A DNA stretch of 64,000 nucleotides, from the NCBI RefSeq assembly GCF_037975245.1, contig NC_092576.1, forward strand, positions 41,544,611 to 41,608,610, given 5' to 3'. This stretch comes from Apostichopus japonicus (lineage: Eukaryota; Echinodermata; Holothuroidea; Aspidochirotida; Stichopodidae). Shown piece after piece: positions 13,130 through 27,100 of this stretch (position 1 is its first letter; every line of letters starts with the position of its first letter). Both the position numbers and the translations under genes were made by a program. The notes beneath the pieces were generated by a model. The model saw only the letters and a program-made list of their open reading frames with translations. It was not told where the DNA came from and did not search any database.

Positions 13130-13690
13130 ACATTGTAGAAATTCTTGGGGGTTCTTTTTAAAATAAATACAATCAATGTACTACCCTTTCAGCTGCCGGC
13201 TCTCCTTGACCTTCCTACCCCAACATACCCCTATTAGACGCCATCCTTGTCACCCAAGAAAAACATACTAAAACACTTATATCCGCCTATTACTCATAAA
13301 AATTCCTCTATTTTATACATTGTAACCAAACGTGGGCGTTGTTTTTAAAAATTAATAAGACCAATATACCACCCCTTTAACATCATATCCCTCATCATAT
13401 CCGACTCCATCATTGCCACCCAAGAAAAACAACCCAAGAAAAACATACTAAAACATGTATGTTGATACCTGCGTATAGCCCATGCAAATTCCTTGACTCT
13501 TTCATACATTGTAGTAAACTGTGGACATTTTTTTAACATCAATAAGACCAACGTATTACCGCTTCGATTACTTCTCTCTATCTTAAGGTTATTTCAACTA
13601 ACATTCCCCCCCCCCCCTCCACCCCGCCTTTCCCCATTTGACAGTGAACTTTCACGGTGTAACCCTATGGCTACTTCACACAGTAAAGCG
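13130..13690. repeat. Tandem repeat, three diverged units of about 187 bp
   Basis: The phrase 'cattgta' plus a G-rich stretch, a T run and 'aataaga/aatacaatcaa..ta[ct]cac' recurs at 13131, 13319 and 13507. 'acccaagaaaaacatactaaaaca' recurs in two units, and part of it is locally doubled at 13421-13440. Unit spacing is about 187-188 bp. It is absent from the paralogous flank at 35200-35950. Confidence 0.75.
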
Positions 13691-15522
13691 ACGACAACTA
13701 GTCTGTGACAGGAAGAAACTTGAAAATTTAGTAACGAATGTGTGACGAATGTCTAACTTTAACTGAAAAACGACATGACAAAACGACGAATATGTTTACA
13801 CTAAAGTTACTAATTTGTTTCGATGAGCAACAAATATGCCAACTCAAAGTTCTATTTGTTATATTGAATATATTGACAACTTTCGGTAAAAAAGATCCTT
13901 TTTAAATTACGATATACTAAAGTAAAAATGTAAAAATCTTTAGAGCAAGTTTAATCAAAACTCATTTTTTGCACATTCATCACTACTTGACGATATGCGG
14001 TCTGTGTGACTAATGACACGAATGTGTTCGTATAAATGTGTATTGTATATATTATAGTGCTTAAATAAATTTTCAGAATCACAATGCATTCAGCTTATTT
14101 TTTTTATCAATTCAACATCATTGCATATAACTAATAATATGATTTATATGTCAAAATGTAAGTAGGCATATCCCCTTTAAGTACTTGTTTGGTAGTTGCC
14201 GGATTTTTCGTTCCCATAAAATCCATATTTGGTTATATGATTTTATATTTACAAGTCTTCGTGGTGTAATAAAAGAAGCAAAGTGGTGTTCTCTGGACTT
14301 TAGATACTTTTAAATGACGTTTTCTTCCCGTGCAAATAATCTTATGTTTGAGAAATGCACATAGAATGTTTCACCACGTTAACATCTCAATCATGGAAAG
14401 AGCCAGTAACTATCAGACGTTCGATCATACGATGTAAGAAACTGAACCAGATCCTTTGAAATATTTAATATCGACCATGATTCAGCCTTGTTACCTCAAG
14501 TCATCAAGCCTTATGATATATCCTGGATCTTTAGGTAAGTAACATTGAGTATACACATTAATCTGCCTCAAATTAACCTAACGTAGACAAAGATTGAGTT
14601 TTAATGGCTCTACAAAAGTCATTTTACCACAAACAAAAGCCAATGCTTTGCCTAGAAGTATGTCATATTTTGTTGAATGAGATTATCATACCAAGTGATG
14701 TGCTCTTCTTTACACGTGCAGTCTCATATGTAACCTCTGTGCCTCTTTGTTTGAGTATTCCCCTTCATCGGTACGTAAAGATCAAGTTCAGTGATGTTTC
14801 TCATCGGAAATGTTTCTGTCATCTGTGAAGCGGACACCTACGAATGGAATATACGTGTTAAAAGTGAACTTCAAGACTGGTTTCTATACGCCAGGTTATT
14901 ATTGTCTCCATATACTTCCACCCTTCTATAACACCATCTCATCCCCCCCCCCCTAACATAATACTTCACATCATATACTTGTATGCTCAAAGGACAAATT
15001 GTAAGAGCAGTAATTTTGTTTTACCTGTGTGAAGGAAGATTTAAAGATGTGAATTGTTGGTCGCTGAAAAAGGTTATTTCCCAACATGAAAGCAAGACAT
15101 CATTCCTGATGATAGAAGTATTAAACTATTGAAAGTTTATCTGATATCAACTGTCTTTGATCATAAATACACATAAAACAGGACATTAACTTCATAATAT
15201 ATTGTCGCTAGCTTTGCCGGAAAACATTTTCTTATAAATTATTGTTTGACAGAAATCCAAATCAGATTTTCAGCTACATTATCAGAGGAAGTATATATGA
15301 GTGCAGAAAATTCCCTTTAAAATAATAAAATCCAAAAATGGTTGCTGCGAACTGGAGACGTAAATGTTTTTCATTTAAGCAAATGTAGTCTGCTTCGAAA
15401 TATACAGTGGACTGTTACAGAGATCGAAGAGCTTTAACATTAAACGATGTAATCGCATGCCACAGAATACGGACAATGATCACATTCGGCTGTGGTGTGT
15501 CATATGATGTTAAGTGTCAATG

Positions 15523-17937
15523 AATTGCCTGTCTGCTACAGTTACTATGGGCGTCTTGTATACCTTATTCAGATAATATCAACTTGCCACCGCGCATCAG
15601 CTGTCTGGTTGATCAAATGTATGTAATGTTAACGGTTCCCTTTAATTTACATTACGGACGGAATTTTGAACGTATTTAATTTGATTCATATATCTTAATG
15701 GATAATTGTCATACGTATGCAGCAGGCCAATGGCTTGGGTACTTAATCGGATGAACGTGGTATGTCTTTTTAGGGATTAACAAGATTTATTACTTACAAT
15801 GAATGAAGCATTTATCCTGTCATATATACAGTTGGTTAATTGTAGGAATTGATCTGACCATAATACATTTAAAAAACAGCTGGGGGAAATTTTAAAGTGA
15901 GAAGGAGCGACACAGGTTTTGATTCTGTTTGAACTTGATGTATGTTAGTATTCGTAGGAAAGGGACTTTCCCTTGCTCTCCCGTTCATGACTTCTTTTGT
16001 TACTGCTAATATTTAGTGTTAGTAAATATTTCTGAGTTGCCTTACATTAATATCAATCTGAAAACAGATAGTCCAACGGGTGTATTTTCCATTTATACTA
16101 CTATTGTTTTCCAAAGAACTTGCTTAGCCTTGAACAAGACGACTTTCTCTGCAACAGATTTTGACGCAGATACTGTAATTCACAATCATTCAAACCAGGA
16201 TAGTAGTTTTTTTTCCATCCATATAATTGCCGCAATTCCATTCTGAACACTGATGTGATAAAATGGTCCAATTGTTACATAAGTGATGTGACAAAAGTAA
16301 AACCTCATCAAGCATTTTGAAATCCATGCGGTTTTTGCTTCTTAAGACATTTTAATGTGTGAAATGCCAACCAGACTGAATATATCAACTATCACTAGGC
16401 AGCATTGACGAAACAGTGGTGATAATACCAGTTCCATCCAGGGAAGGGACTGCCCCCTGCTCTCCCGTTCATGATCTCTTTTGTTACTGTCTATATTTAG
16501 TGTTAGTTAAACAAAAACGCATGCAGCAGGATAATGACTTGACTTGACTGAAACACCTTATTTTGTAGCATATTTACTTAACATTTTATTGTAGTGTTAA
16601 TACTTTCTATACTAATAAAATCATCTAATTTTGCATATAGATCATGTCAGCTTAATATTGCGCAATAAACCATATAATTCGTCTCATGTGTAGTTATGAG
16701 GGGTTAGAATGTTTGTTTAACGTTAGAACAATGTGTCTTCAGGTCTTAAATATCAAGCTTAAAACGTCATCCTCATTCAAAGAATTCGGTCCATAAGAAG
16801 TTCAGGACATACATTTTTGTATTGATTGTGAATCTGTTTGTTTGAACTAGGTATCATAATACAATACTTATCGGGATATCACTCGAGCCTGTTCTGTGAT
16901 ACAAAACTTAATTTAACCTCACATGATCTTTGCTAATTCCATTTTGTCAACTTTAATCGCAACAACATCAAATAAATGAAATGAACGAAAAACTTCATTT
17001 TACAAATGAACTAATTTCGTTTACATTTTTGGCCGGATTGAGGGGCTCCAAACAAAATGCTTGCAAAAACCTCAGAGTAATGTAATTGACAAAAAAAAAA
17101 ACATTTATTGCTAGGATCAGAAAGTAGTTCAATATTTCACTTTATTATTAATGTATTTTCAACAACATTGTACCCACATACCATGACCAAATTGCCTTCA
17201 TCTGACACTGATTCAAAGGAAACATTCACAGACAATGTAAACTTTGCATAAAAACACTGCATTGGGTTGCAAGTTTTCGGTAATCTTATCGGTCGTCGCC
17301 TAGCTTATGTCTTTCATGTGGTCAATATTGTGGTTTTAGTGAACATCGACCAGAAGAGCAACATAACTTTTCATTCGAAGGCAATAATTCATAAATCTCC
17401 CCCCCCCCCCTTCTACAACACTTAAGTGAAGAAATAGGTATATTCACAGAAATTCCGAAAGTTCAACCTTATCCTATCGTGTCAGTCCGAAGGTATCTCT
17501 TGTGTAAATAGAGATTCATATAAATCAGATAAAAGTTTTAGTGGTCTGATAATTTTTTATTGATATTAGTTATAGTACATGTATACTCAGTGGTCGCGTA
17601 TTAGCTTCATGCGGACGGTTAAGGTTTCTGCTGTTGTGCATATGTAGTACCATTTGCACTTCCCGTAGTGTTAGACATTTGGTTCCTAAGCATCGCTTGG
17701 TTACATTAAACCAATTGAGTATTATCTCATATTATCTCATTATTTCCAAATTACATAATGTGTAGATTAGTTTCCCCGTTTGCCAAACTGTATATCTAGC
17801 ATTATTTGTGTCATATTGGGACGAGCTTTGCAAATGAAACTAATAAAATAAAACACTTGCATCAAGGTTTTTGACGGAACATCTATGTGGTAACACATAT
17901 GTATCCGTTCACAGATCGGTGATGACAGTTCGTGAGA
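15523..17937. other. Upstream region of NLR-B, no coding exon recognised
   Basis: Old segmental homology stops near 15522. The segment has short dispersed repeats (15957-16024 resembles 16441-16508; 15714-15737 resembles 16518-16541) and a poly-C run at 17399. The NLR-B promoter and any 5' untranslated exon should lie here. I could not identify a TATA-type core with confidence. Confidence 0.5.
15957..16508 (+). repeat. Pair of short direct repeats (about 68 bp)
   Basis: 15957-16024 and 16441-16508 share 'ctctcccgttcatga', 'cttttgttactg' and 'atatttagtgttag' in order. They are probably copies of an unnamed dispersed element. Confidence 0.7.
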
Positions 17938-18124
17938 ATGGAAAACCTTAGGTCAAAGCTTGAAACATTAGATGTGGGTTCATCTGATGAACACGCCAGT
18001 GGATATGAAGAACCGTCACTATCATCATCTGCTCAAGCTGCTCAAGCTTTTGTGACGTCATCGCAGTCATTTGAAAGGCCCAAGTTTGTTGTTAGGACTG
18101 AAAATGTGAAGTCAACAGTTACAG
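17938..18124 (+). CDS. NLR-B first coding exon (62 aa, Ser/Ala-rich)
   Basis: Runs from ATG 17938 to a donor at 18125 ('acag|gtgaac'), phase 1 out. It encodes a charged start MENLRSKLETLD and a low-complexity stretch (SLSSSAQAAQAF), and ends TENVKSTVT. No CARD, DEATH or DED fold is apparent. It could be a linker downstream of an unseen effector exon. Confidence 0.75.
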
Positions 18125-21100
18125 GTGAACAAGGTTTTTTCCATGTGTTGTTTGACTCTAATGTCCATGTTCTGTCAATGGATTTATCTCTGTTACTTTT
18201 ACATTCTGATTTTTGCGCACAAGTATGTTAGAATTATTTTGATTTCTTTGTTGGAAATTATTGTTATGCGATCGAATTTTGTTATTCAGCCTTGTTTCTT
18301 AAATACTTCCACATCATAGGAACTTTCATTCATATATCAACGACAATATATTGGATAACCTTCGATAAGGCCTCCTCAAAAGAATGAAAAAGAAACTAAA
18401 TCAGAATTGAAATACAATATAAAAGGGGACATTCAATGTTATTCTACTGAATGATAAGATTAATATCTCGTTTTCACTGAACTATTAGTTTAGTATATAT
18501 TCAACAAGTAGAATACCTCCAAATATTCCGAAGTTTGCATTGATCGTAAACCTCTCACTGATCGTAAACCTTTAGGTTTCCTACACAGTCATTATTCAAT
18601 TACAGGAAGATTTGTATTTTGTCACTTGAAACCCTCTGGTAAGCACAGCAGTTTTATCTATGGTTGCACTTCTAAAGAGAGAGTTACGTTTTCCACCTTC
18701 TCGATAGACTCGCCTAAGGATTTGGATGAAGCTCCAGAACTTTAACACACGTCTTATTTGGATATTTATTTCTGCGAGCATGTACATACATGACATCATT
18801 AAATGTAACTTTCATCCGTTAATTCGATTTTTTTTTTATTTCTTCACAGACAAAAAGTCTCTTTTAATAGATGCCTTGAAAAGGCGATATAAAATACAAT
18901 ACGAAGCTATCAAACCAATACCGTACATTAAGGAGAGACTATATTGTGTAGATAAGGTATTTGTAGAAGGAGGTACAGAGTTCTATTCTGTTAGAGGAAC
19001 AGCAGATAAAGGTGAATGGGTACGTGTGAATTCTTACAGAGATATTTTCACAGATTCCCGAATTAAATCACAGCGTCGTATCATAGAAGCAGGGGCCGGG
19101 TATGGCAAGTCAACTGTAACCCTACAGCTTGCATATGATTGGTGCAACTGTGTAGAAGGTTCACCTCTGAAAGACGTAGAAATTCTGATTCTTCTCCGGT
19201 TAAGACAGCTTGGAAATGTCAAATCTATCTACAAAGCAATCAAACTGTTCTTGGTACCAGACGAACCGCGAATCAAATCAAGTGATATTAAAAATATCAT
19301 TGAAAGCTGTTCTTCTGTTGAGGTACTTCTGGACGGATATGACGAGTATCCTGGTAAGGACAAACGTACAGGAAGTGACGTAGACCGAATTATTACAAAA
19401 TATTTGTTCGAGGATTTTGACGTATCCTTAACAACCAGATACCTTCCAAAGGAATATGACAGATATAATACTAAGCTAGTAAGATTAGTTGGATTTGACG
19501 AGAAAGCACGTGATCAGTACATTCGTAAGGCTATTGCTGGAGTTAACGAAGAGATTGTTGAGGAGATTAAACGCGCTTTGAAAGCTAACCCGATACTTGA
19601 CGACTTATGTCAGGTTCCTATCTTCTTTGTTATGTTTGCTCACATGACTCACGAAAAGGAATATTTTCAAACACTCAAGTCGGTTACAGAATTATTTCGC
19701 TACATGATCAAATGTTTCCATAATCACATGAGAAAGAAATCCCTGGATATGAACACAAAGAAACACATGAGTGAGTATGACATTGAGCATACTGAACTGA
19801 GTAATGTAGCGTTTGAGGGCCTCAGTAACGAAAACCAACAACTATCATGGGGTAGGGACAAACTCGGTGAACGACTTGGTCAAGGGTTTTATGATCACTA
19901 TATCTTAGTTGGTATCTTGGTAGAGGAAGAAGTAGCTGACGTCACAAATGTAATGACCTCAGTCAAATACATACAGACGAAGACCGAAGCAAGGTTCTAT
20001 CACAAGCTGTTTTGTGAATATTTTGCATCTTTTGCATTGGTAGTTAAGGTTGCTGCTGCTAGAAATACAACTGAAGTGAAGAAAATTCTTGATAAATTAG
20101 ATCCATTCGATCTTCAATACCTGTATCGATTCAGCTGTGGGGTTGACGCTACAGTTGGGAGCAAGATAATAGAATACTTGAAGGGAAGAAAAGACTGCGA
20201 TAAGTTTGTCATACTCTGCATCCTGGAACAAACTGGAGAGATAGATGATGACATCAAGAAAAGTGTCAGAGAGATCTGCTCTAAGGTGTTTTTTCTCTCT
20301 GATAGCAACAGCAAGCTACTTCAAAGATTTTCTATTCAGCTGTTGGATATTGCGTCTAAATGTAATGTAAGTAAGACTTTATTGATGTATACGATATAAA
20401 CTGCTGCTCCCTTAGAAATGAGAGCGATACCAGTGTTTGTGTTTTAATTGCTTTTATAGTTCATTTTAACTGAATGGAATATTCCACAACAACTGAAAAT
20501 AATTAAGCTTTGTTTTCAGGCAAAAAACAAACAAACATTTATTCGACTTTCAAGTTAATCGGTAACATACGATATACACTAACATATAATAATAATGACG
20601 TTAATTAAACATTAATTTTTTGACACTTACATCTATTTAATGTAATATTCATTCATACTTTTTAGTTTTTAGTTATCGTACAACATATATTTAAACGTTT
20701 ATTTGGCGACTTATCTAAAAAAAAGCAATACATTGTTTGTTTGTTGCTGATTGTAATGCTAAGTTTTTATAGCTGAATATGTACTTAATTAAAGATATGC
20801 TGAGCCCACACCAATATTACCAACATCTGTATATGATGTGTCTGTGAAGGTAGCCAAAGAATAAACTTTACTCATTTATGTGGTAACACACAATTGCCTT
20901 AGAGCTCTCTGTCTACAACCATTTAGGTTTTATTCAGAAGTCTACAGCTTATATATCAACTCTCTATGAATACAATCCACCATGGATATCAATGTTATAT
21001 TTTGTTGACTCCCTCCAAACCAAAGTTATATTTTATATCCAAACACTTAACCTAAGTATCCTAACTGGTAAACAGTGTAACACATGAACGTTCCAGTGGT

Positions 21101-24100
21101 ATAAATGGGGAGTGCCTTCTTATGGTGTTATACACAGTGATTGTCGAATTCGTGGGTGGGCGGCAGTTGAGGAACATCTAGATATTATACATGTCAAAAT
21201 GTTAGATTGCGATGCTTTGCTGTGCGTATATAACATGGCCCTTTTAACACATTTTTAGTGGGTGGGCTATTTCTAAAAAGGGACCATCATGACAATATCT
21301 AGCGTAGCAAGACATTTTTGTTTGTCATAAATGCCTCCCAGATTGCCGGGAATAGAACTTCCCAGGCCCCGAAAGTTGCATTTAAACATTCTTCATTTTA
21401 AGATATCATGTATTAAAAATTACACTTCAAAAGCAAACATGAATTAGAACAAAAATACAAATGGTAAAATCACTTTGTAGGGGAAAACAAGATTCTACGT
21501 TAAACATGTCGCTAAAGCTAATTGAAATAACGCATACTGTCCAGGCGTTCACATTAACATAGGCCTATTTGAATTTCGGAAGTGGAAATCTCATGGACAG
21601 CTCCACCTGTCTTCGCAGGACACGGCCCTAGCCTTAGAATAAAGCCACTAAAAGCTGAGAAGGCTGTTTAGAACCCTTAGCGCTAACACGTTACTCCTTC
21701 AAACATACATATTAAGCACGATACGCATCAACACAACCATAGTGATATATATATACATTATCTTTAAGTATGGACTAAGTTAGGCTACATTAACTTAATA
21801 TAACAGCCATGTGGTGCGTAGTACCACGTAGCTGTAACTCAATAGTTATACGCAGAGTAGCCATTTCGAACGTGACACAACCGGCCAAGTTAAATCACTA
21901 TTTCAGTGGCGGGGGTGGGGGGGGGGATGTTCCCCTCACTGCGACCGGAAGAAATGGTTCAACCGGGGAATTAAGCAGGGGACAATAGAACCATTGCTAC
22001 CGGAGTAACCTCCTTCTTTTTGTAACTTGACACAACATATTAATTACCTTGCCTTCATAGGGTTACTTATATAGACCTGATTTATATTTCTAAATATGCC
22101 TAAAAATGCATCTCGACCCTTTCTACATTAATCATACGTTTTCAGTTTTCAAATTGCCCCAACACGATTTTCGTAATAAATGTGCAACGGTGATGCACTA
22201 TATACACCTTAACCAAACCTCTTCTGGGGTTTCATATTTCGCATGCCTTTAAAATATACATCATTTAACGCTATCTTAACAACATATTCTGGTTAACAAT
22301 TATGATCAAGCTCTTAACTTTGAGTCTTGAAGAGTCCATGAGAGCCCTGGACAGAAGAAACAGTCAAAAACGTGTTTTTTTTTTAAATTGTGGAAATTGT
22401 TCTATTCAGTCAATATCTTACTGCAAAATAGATATTCAATAAACATACTTATGGTTTAAACTAAATTAAACTGTTAAACATTATATAATGCGTGATCGAT
22501 TCAACGATGTATCTTCAAATGTATTCACCAATCTTTACTTCAATGTTATATTTTGTTCATCATTTAATTTATGTTTTTCCATTAACATTAACATCATAGT
22601 TATTTGATGCATACATCTTTATGCCATCTCGGTTTTATTAATTGCTTGTGTAATTGAATCATCTTTCTTTTGTTCTTCCCGCAGATCCCGATTGTTGATC
22701 TTTATCTGTTTAAATCTTTCAGCAAAGCTGATAAAGATAACATCGTCCTCCGTTCTGGTCTTTCTTTGGGTAATCTTCCTACAATATTCAAGATAAACGT
22801 AGATATAAAGGAAGGAAGAGAATTAACAGAGGAAGACGTCAAAGGTTTATTACTCTATGCAGAACAATCAAATGACTTACGTGAACTCTGGTAAGTATTA
22901 CTAACAGTGTTAGATACATGAAATGTCTGCATTATTGTTATAAGAGATCTTTGACCTGGTACATGGATCGAACAATCCGCATGGCGATGCTATAATTAAA
23001 CAGGCTGCATTATGGAAGCTATTCCGTACCCACTCGGCTCCATTCACATTCATTCAAAACACTTAACATGTCGTCGGAACACACGTCTAACTTTGCTGTA
23101 GGAGAATTATTTATTTCATGAACATTAAATATCTATGAAAGGAAAATGAACTAGAAATTTCTTCCTTTTCCTTTTCCTTTTCAGGTTCCTCAATTGTACA
23201 CTACCAGAAACAGTCCATCCAAATTATATTCCAATCAGATTAAAGACATCGAATGTTAAGGGTAATTACAAAACAATCGATATGTTTAATATATTCATAA
23301 GGTGTGAGTATAACAAAAACTTATTTCCGTGTCCTTCTGTCTCTACCAAATAATCAGTCAATAATATTACAGCGAAACAAATTTCATGTTACCGTATCGT
23401 ATATGCTCTGTAAGTTATCTGTACGAGTAATGTCATGAAAGCCATCTACCAGCTACCAATAATACGATAACATTACTGTTAGACATTCATGGTGTAGGTA
23501 TAGGTTGTATACTTTAGGTGTCATTCACTGTATTATCGATACCAACAGCTATAATTGATCAATCATTAACCAAACAAATTTATAGATTATCCTTCCTATA
23601 TATAATGATAAGGTTTATGTTATACCCGACGCACAACATAACATTACCAATCTGGTTTAAGAAAATAACTAGAAAGAGAAAATGATTACACAGTGTATGG
23701 TTGAGTTCTGAACGAGTAAGTTACATCAGAAAGCGTGCAATTTGTTTGTAAGGTAAAAGAAAAGCAATCTTTGGTCGTAGCCGTATTTACGGGAATGCCG
23801 CCTACAATATTACCATTTGTTTCTAAATAAACAGTCCTAATTTTTACTAAAAAGCTATCATGGGCTATCATGAAAAAAGTGCCATAACATGAATTAACAA
23901 CTACGACAATCTGAAATGTTATAATATATGTCAGTACTGCACTATATATACATAATTAGTGCAATATTTTACTCCTGTCCTAAGTGTATAAACACAAAAT
24001 CAATGACATTCAGCAGTTGAAACAGGGTTAAAAGAAGTACAAACCAAATCCCTTTCTTGGTTTTCCCCACGGACATTGCTACAATGGAACGATTAAAACT

Positions 24101-27100
24101 ACGAAATATTTTTTCTAAGTTTTTCTAGTTGCATAAGGACATAAGGTTGCATAAATAGTTGTAAAAAACATGCAGTCTGTTCCATGACAATGCTTTACTT
24201 ACAACACCCTGCATACATATGATACAGGAATTAATAGGAACATAAAGGCACACGTTCGTGATTGTTATTTATACAGGCTCAGTGAGGAATAATTTGTGTG
24301 ACTTATTTTTAAACCAAGTCACATGAGAATAAATTACACAAGACGTGATTACTGGGGCATGTGAATAACATTTCAAAATGTTGAAGATAGTCGTAACGTA
24401 TAACCTATTAGTTTATTCACTTACTCTGACAGTATTACAATCATAAATTGCAAGTTATAAAGATTGACACAATCACATCCAACATATATTGTCATTTTGT
24501 CATGTCCTATAATAATACTTGAACAGTATTATTGTAATCGAGCACAGTAAACGTTAGGCTAATGAGTGCGTGAAACTATCCCCTTAGTGTGTACTACACA
24601 GTAGGTCTACTTTCTTACATGTATGCCTATCGTAGGTATATTCATTTTGTATGGTCAATATGTTGCCTTACACATCAAACTTCATTCACACTAGCCGAGG
24701 CATAGTACACCAATATCCGTTAACGAGACCAAACCAGGTCAATACAACTCCGTAGCCTAGCCTATGCAGGGCATACAATACTTATTCAAGGAGCCTACTT
24801 TAGATTTGCTAGTCACATTTGTCTCTAATATGGTATTTTCAAAGTCACATATAACACTGTTTACCGTTGCAACATTTCTTGCGTGTTATGAAGTTGTAAA
24901 TTCTATTATTTCCGACCATACAGTGGTTTTTTACCCATAGGGACTTGTCGTGGAGGCGGGGACAGTTCAATTGGAATGACATCATTCTCCTCTGATTATT
25001 TTGCTAAACCACTATTACATAACATAATAAAGAAATATTGTTATTCTTTGATATTTATGATGTTAATTATTATGATCACGTTATGTTTCTTTAGACTCTG
25101 CAGGTATGTAACTATTACAACAACTAATACTGTATCAACATTCATATTGTGATAATATCTTGTCACAGAATGATGATACATGCAAATATGTTCAAACTTA
25201 AATGACACAAGAGTTTAATTAGGCCATTAGTAACATTTCCTTATAACATCTGGAGAATTCTAATCTCCCTAGCTGGTCCGCTGATTGTTGTTTAGTTTAG
25301 CAAAGATTTACCAAAATTTATAACAAATAAAATAACAAAGATGATTAATTTCGTTTACTTCTCTGTTTTGTGTGATGCATGGTTGTCATAGTTACCGCAT
25401 TTTTGATCATTTTGATCATAACACGTTCATTACAAATCTATCTTTGACCTCAGTGTCACTCCAGGATTTTGTTAAGTATACATAAACATATACATAAATA
25501 TATAATATTCTCCAACATGTATAGACCTATCTCTCCTATACAGTCTTCTCGCAAAAGTCTGGCAGTTATTTGGATCTCCATTCTGGGCAGTGGATTAAGG
25601 TAAGTGTATATGGCTATGATACACAGTGAAACCACGGTAAAATACCTCATGATGAGTCAATATCTCATATGGGTTTCGTACTTGTTTGACATATTATTTT
25701 GCAAACTTCACAGTAAGACTATTACATCTTCTCTGATGCACTCTACCGTTCCTTTTATGTAAACTAAGCTACAGTCAAATTATGAAGTCATAGAAGTGAT
25801 AACAATATAAACAGACACAAAATTCGTGATTCTTTAGTGAAGATCGTAACCATATATATCCATGTGTTAGTTCTTATCAGTGTTCATTATAGAAATTAAC
25901 TGGAACAGATTGCAAGGTATTATATTTACATCTTCATACAATAATTACCTAACGGGAAGGTCAAGGTTCATCGTGGGAGTACATGTACAATTTATATCTT
26001 ATTTATTGCCTGTGTGTAATATTAATTGTTAGGTTGATGGCGTCGATACTATCACTAAACTGTGTTCAAAAGACGTGACTATTGCTGAGAGTGACAGTCA
26101 GCCACAACAGAGGTCAACCATGCAGCTCCTGGAGAAGGCATCAAGTCATAACGTAAGTCAGTGTACAAACAGTTAAATATACAAACGTCAGCTTAACCAT
26201 AGAGCCACCGTCTACTTGAACATACCTATGGTATTATTGAAATATAAAAAAAATCAACTTCCAATTCTGCAACTAATTTGCTGGATATCAAACTGATGCA
26301 TTAACATTTACGTCTAGATGCAATTCTATTGACGAAGGGAAGTTTAGCTTTACTAAAGTTTTTTCTAATAAATCTTTGTCGCATAGTTTCATCTGCGTTT
26401 ATCGTACATTCCGTTGCAAACACCGAATGACTACATAACTAACAACATAATTATGTGTCAATTCAGAAAAGGTGTGTTTCCTTAATTCCCGGTTTTCAAA
26501 TTATATTAATATTACAAACTGTTTACAATAATATGATGACTGCTGACAGTTTCATATTTGCAATATATGAGCAATTGCAAACTTTAATTATTAATTTCAT
26601 GTAGACAATTTCTCAAGAGATGTTCGAGTTTTTTTCGCGGTTTTTGTATAACAGTGATAGGTTAACAGTGCCAAACTAGTCGTGGAACCTTATCTTCATG
26701 TGATATCGACTCAACCATTATGCCCATTGAAAGCACAGTTAACAATTTAGGCCATTTCCTTTGTTTAACAGGCCGAACAACATTCTCTTATCTGTCAAGA
26801 AACACAAACCCTGGTCATAGTTGTTCAGCTTAATTTACCTATTATTTTACCAGCTATAATGAAGCATTTTGTGTTTTTTCGTATTTTAATGGTATTCTGT
26901 TTTCAAACTCGAAAGTCTTTTTCAGACAAGACATTTTCAAACACTGACCTAGAATTGTACGAAAATATCGTTTTGCTAACTTATTTCAAGTAGCCTACTT
27001 AGTCAATAAAGAATGGTAATTACTGCTGCAATAGTCTGTCTATTTAATTCATTGCATATATAACATCGGCATCATTAATATTTTTCATTCCATCAGATTC

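Larger units (their letters stand above)
188..15522. repeat. Older segmental duplication, copy A (paralogous to about 26527-38667)
   Basis: Long collinear stretches match the second segment by eye, with frequent substitutions and indels. Matched blocks include 195-480 with 26530-26790, exon 1447-1652 with 27097-27302, exon 3402-3478 with 29141-29217, exon 5754-5821 with 29555-29622, 10400-10560 with 33990-34150, 14160-14480 with 36975-37200 and 14840-15520 with 37980-38660. Coding exons and flanking introns are both conserved, so a genomic block was copied, not a processed transcript. Ends are approximate. Confidence 0.85.

Noticed and set aside
16016-16246. 76-codon frame on the + strand upstream of NLR-B
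   Set aside because: No domain; its start lies in a short dispersed repeat, and there is no link by splice phase to exon 17938.
18726-18849. Extension of the NACHT reading frame upstream to a Met at 18726
   Set aside because: Runs through a T-rich tract ending 'ttcttcacag', a clear acceptor. The join to 18124 is in phase.
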